Shown: piece by piece, positions 6,469 through 7,096 of the stretch | Layout: each line of letters begins with the position of its first letter | How positions within the stretch are numbered: position 1 is the stretch's first letter | Source of the DNA: Pseudomonadota bacterium | Lineage (GTDB): Bacteria > Pseudomonadota > Alphaproteobacteria > Rhizobiales > Xanthobacteraceae | DNA: 7,096 nt | NCBI GenBank assembly: GCA_023390695.1 | Contig: JAEWCJ010000104.1 | Location: 1-7,096 of the forward strand | Reading direction: 5' to 3' | Notes under the pieces: generated by a model | The model's database searches: none | Seen by the model: only the letters and a program-made list of their open reading frames with translations | What the model was told of the DNA's origin: nothing | Translations under genes and position numbers: made by a program

Positions 6469-6592
6469 ACTGCATTTTCGCTATCCGAAAGCGGCACACG
6501 CGAATGCGTCGTTGCGTCCTGTTAACGTTTTTGGCAAATTCCGCGCGCTTTCGGGCCGGCCGGAGGCGTATCGCGCGGCCGGCCTCAACATA

Positions 6593-6616
6593 GCCGGGCG
6601 GGGGCATCCCCCGGGC
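6593..6616 (+). promoter_or_regulatory. GC-rich hairpin in the hppA leader
   Basis: CGGGGG (6599-6604) pairs with CCCCCG (6608-6613) around the 3-base loop CAT. GCC (6593-6595) and GGC (6614-6616) can extend the stem across a 3-base bulge. It ends 16 bases before the GGGG (6633-6636) that probably serves as the hppA ribosome site, 6 bases before the ATG at 6643. The C-run could alternatively pair with that site. There is no T-run after it. Confidence 0.35.
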
Positions 6617-6642
6617 ATTACTTGGATTTATCGGGGTCAACA

Positions 6643-7096
6643 ATGACAGCTTTGTGGGTGATTATCGCCTGCGGTTTGCTTTCTATCGTTTACGGCGTTT
6701 GGGCGACGATGTCGGTGCTGAAGGCCGATGCCGGTTCTGCGAAAATGCAGGAAATCGCGGGCGCGGTGCGCGAGGGCGCGCAGGCCTATCTCAAGCGCCA
6801 GTACACGACAATCGGTGTCGTCGGCATCGTGATCTTCGCGCTCGTCGGCTATCTGCTCGGCTGGCTCGTCGCCATCGGCTTTGCTGTGGGCGCGGTGCTG
6901 TCGGGCGTTGCCGGCTTCATCGGCATGAACGTCTCGGTGCGCGCCAACGTCCGTACCGCGCAAGCCGCGATCGGCTCGCTCGCCGGCGGTCTTGAGCTCG
7001 CCTTCAAGGCAGGCGCCATCACCGGCATGCTGGTCGCCGGCCTCGCGCTGCTCGGCGTTGCCGTCTATTACCTGATCCTGACCGGACCTCTTGGAC
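6643..7096 (+). CDS. hppA: Proton-translocating inorganic pyrophosphatase HppA (3' partial)
   Basis: HppA is a large integral membrane protein (about 700 residues in the family, typically 16 helices) that uses the energy of pyrophosphate hydrolysis to pump protons out of the cytoplasm. Only the first 151 residues are in the window. They contain the conserved N-terminal sequence [20 protein letters not shown] (35-54), [20 protein letters not shown] (87-106) and [18 protein letters not shown] (120-137). Hydrophobic segments lie at about 2-22, 56-76, 78-98 and 124-146. The ATG at 6643 has GGGG 6 bases upstream. Residues that distinguish potassium-dependent from potassium-independent enzymes, and the catalytic loops, lie beyond the window. 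It is the only gene here with a long structured upstream region, so it is probably transcribed separately. No stop codon is reached before the window ends. Confidence 0.95.
   Translation, partial: MTALWVIIACGLLSIVYGVWATMSVLKADAGSAKMQEIAGAVREGAQAYLKRQYTTIGVVGIVIFALVGYLLGWLVAIGFAVGAVLSGVAGFIGMNVSVRANVRTAQAAIGSLAGGLELAFKAGAITGMLVAGLALLGVAVYYLILTGPLG

Larger units (their letters stand above)
6411..6642 (+). promoter_or_regulatory. hppA upstream region with candidate promoters and inverted repeats
   Basis: There is no convincing gene between the MFS stop and hppA. The region is richer in A+T in its middle (about 6456-6540) than the flanking genes, as expected for a promoter. A candidate is TTGCGT (6512-6517), a 17-base spacer and CAAATT (6535-6540). 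An alternative is TTGCCG (6458-6463), 18 bases and TATCCG (6482-6487), which overlaps a dyad. Both are only moderate matches to the sigma-70 type consensus. Downstream lie two GGCCGGCC copies (6554-6561, 6577-6584) and a GC-rich hairpin (6593-6616). This supports independent transcription of hppA. Confidence 0.4.

Noticed and set aside
5354..6646. Plus-strand ORF of 430 codons overlapping the MFS gene and reaching the hppA start
   Set aside because: It is an Arg-rich out-of-frame reading of the MFS gene. It continues through the intergenic region only by chance and lacks membrane segments or motifs.
6654..6995. Plus-strand ORF of 113 codons at the right end
   Set aside because: It is an Arg-rich out-of-frame reading of hppA, whose own frame matches the family very closely but has no stop in the window.
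1..7096. Mobile element, CRISPR array, tRNA or rRNA gene
   Set aside because: I saw no transposase, no regularly spaced repeats, no cloverleaf-like region and no rRNA sequence. The window is almost filled by conserved housekeeping-type genes.

Overview
The window is ordinary chromosomal DNA from a GC-rich alphaproteobacterium, most likely a member of the Hyphomicrobiales (Rhizobiales; Xanthobacteraceae- or Bradyrhizobium-like). This is inferred from the gene order ribD-ribE-ribH-nusB-thiL followed by a proton-pumping pyrophosphatase gene, and from the character of the proteins. All eight protein-coding genes are on the + strand. No RNA gene, mobile element, CRISPR array or clearly foreign segment is visible.

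Layout: positions 2-5081 look like one operon. It starts inside ribD (5' end cut by the window), then ribE (riboflavin synthase alpha), ribH (lumazine synthase), nusB (antitermination factor), thiL (thiamine-phosphate kinase) and an FMN-dependent alpha-hydroxy-acid dehydrogenase of the LldD type. Neighbouring genes overlap by 4 bases or are 6-12 bases apart, except for a 95-base gap before ribH. That gap is open in frame with ribE and holds a possible small leader ORF ending on the ribH start codon. After 72 bases comes a 12-helix MFS transporter of unknown substrate. A 271-base intergenic region rich in inverted repeats then leads to hppA, which runs off the right edge.

How the genes fit together: RibD, RibH and RibE make riboflavin, the precursor of FMN and FAD. 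ThiL makes thiamine diphosphate. NusB is a housekeeping transcription factor commonly found next to ribH. The LldD-type enzyme consumes FMN as a cofactor, so its place at the end of a riboflavin operon is suggestive, but its substrate is not known from sequence. HppA, by family, couples pyrophosphate hydrolysis to proton pumping and appears to have its own promoter region.

I found no undescribed multi-gene system. The points most worth a second look are the FMN oxidoreductase placed in the rib/thi operon with an apparent substitution at an active-site tyrosine, the ribE-ribH leader ORF, the basic C-terminal tail of RibH, and the structured hppA leader.
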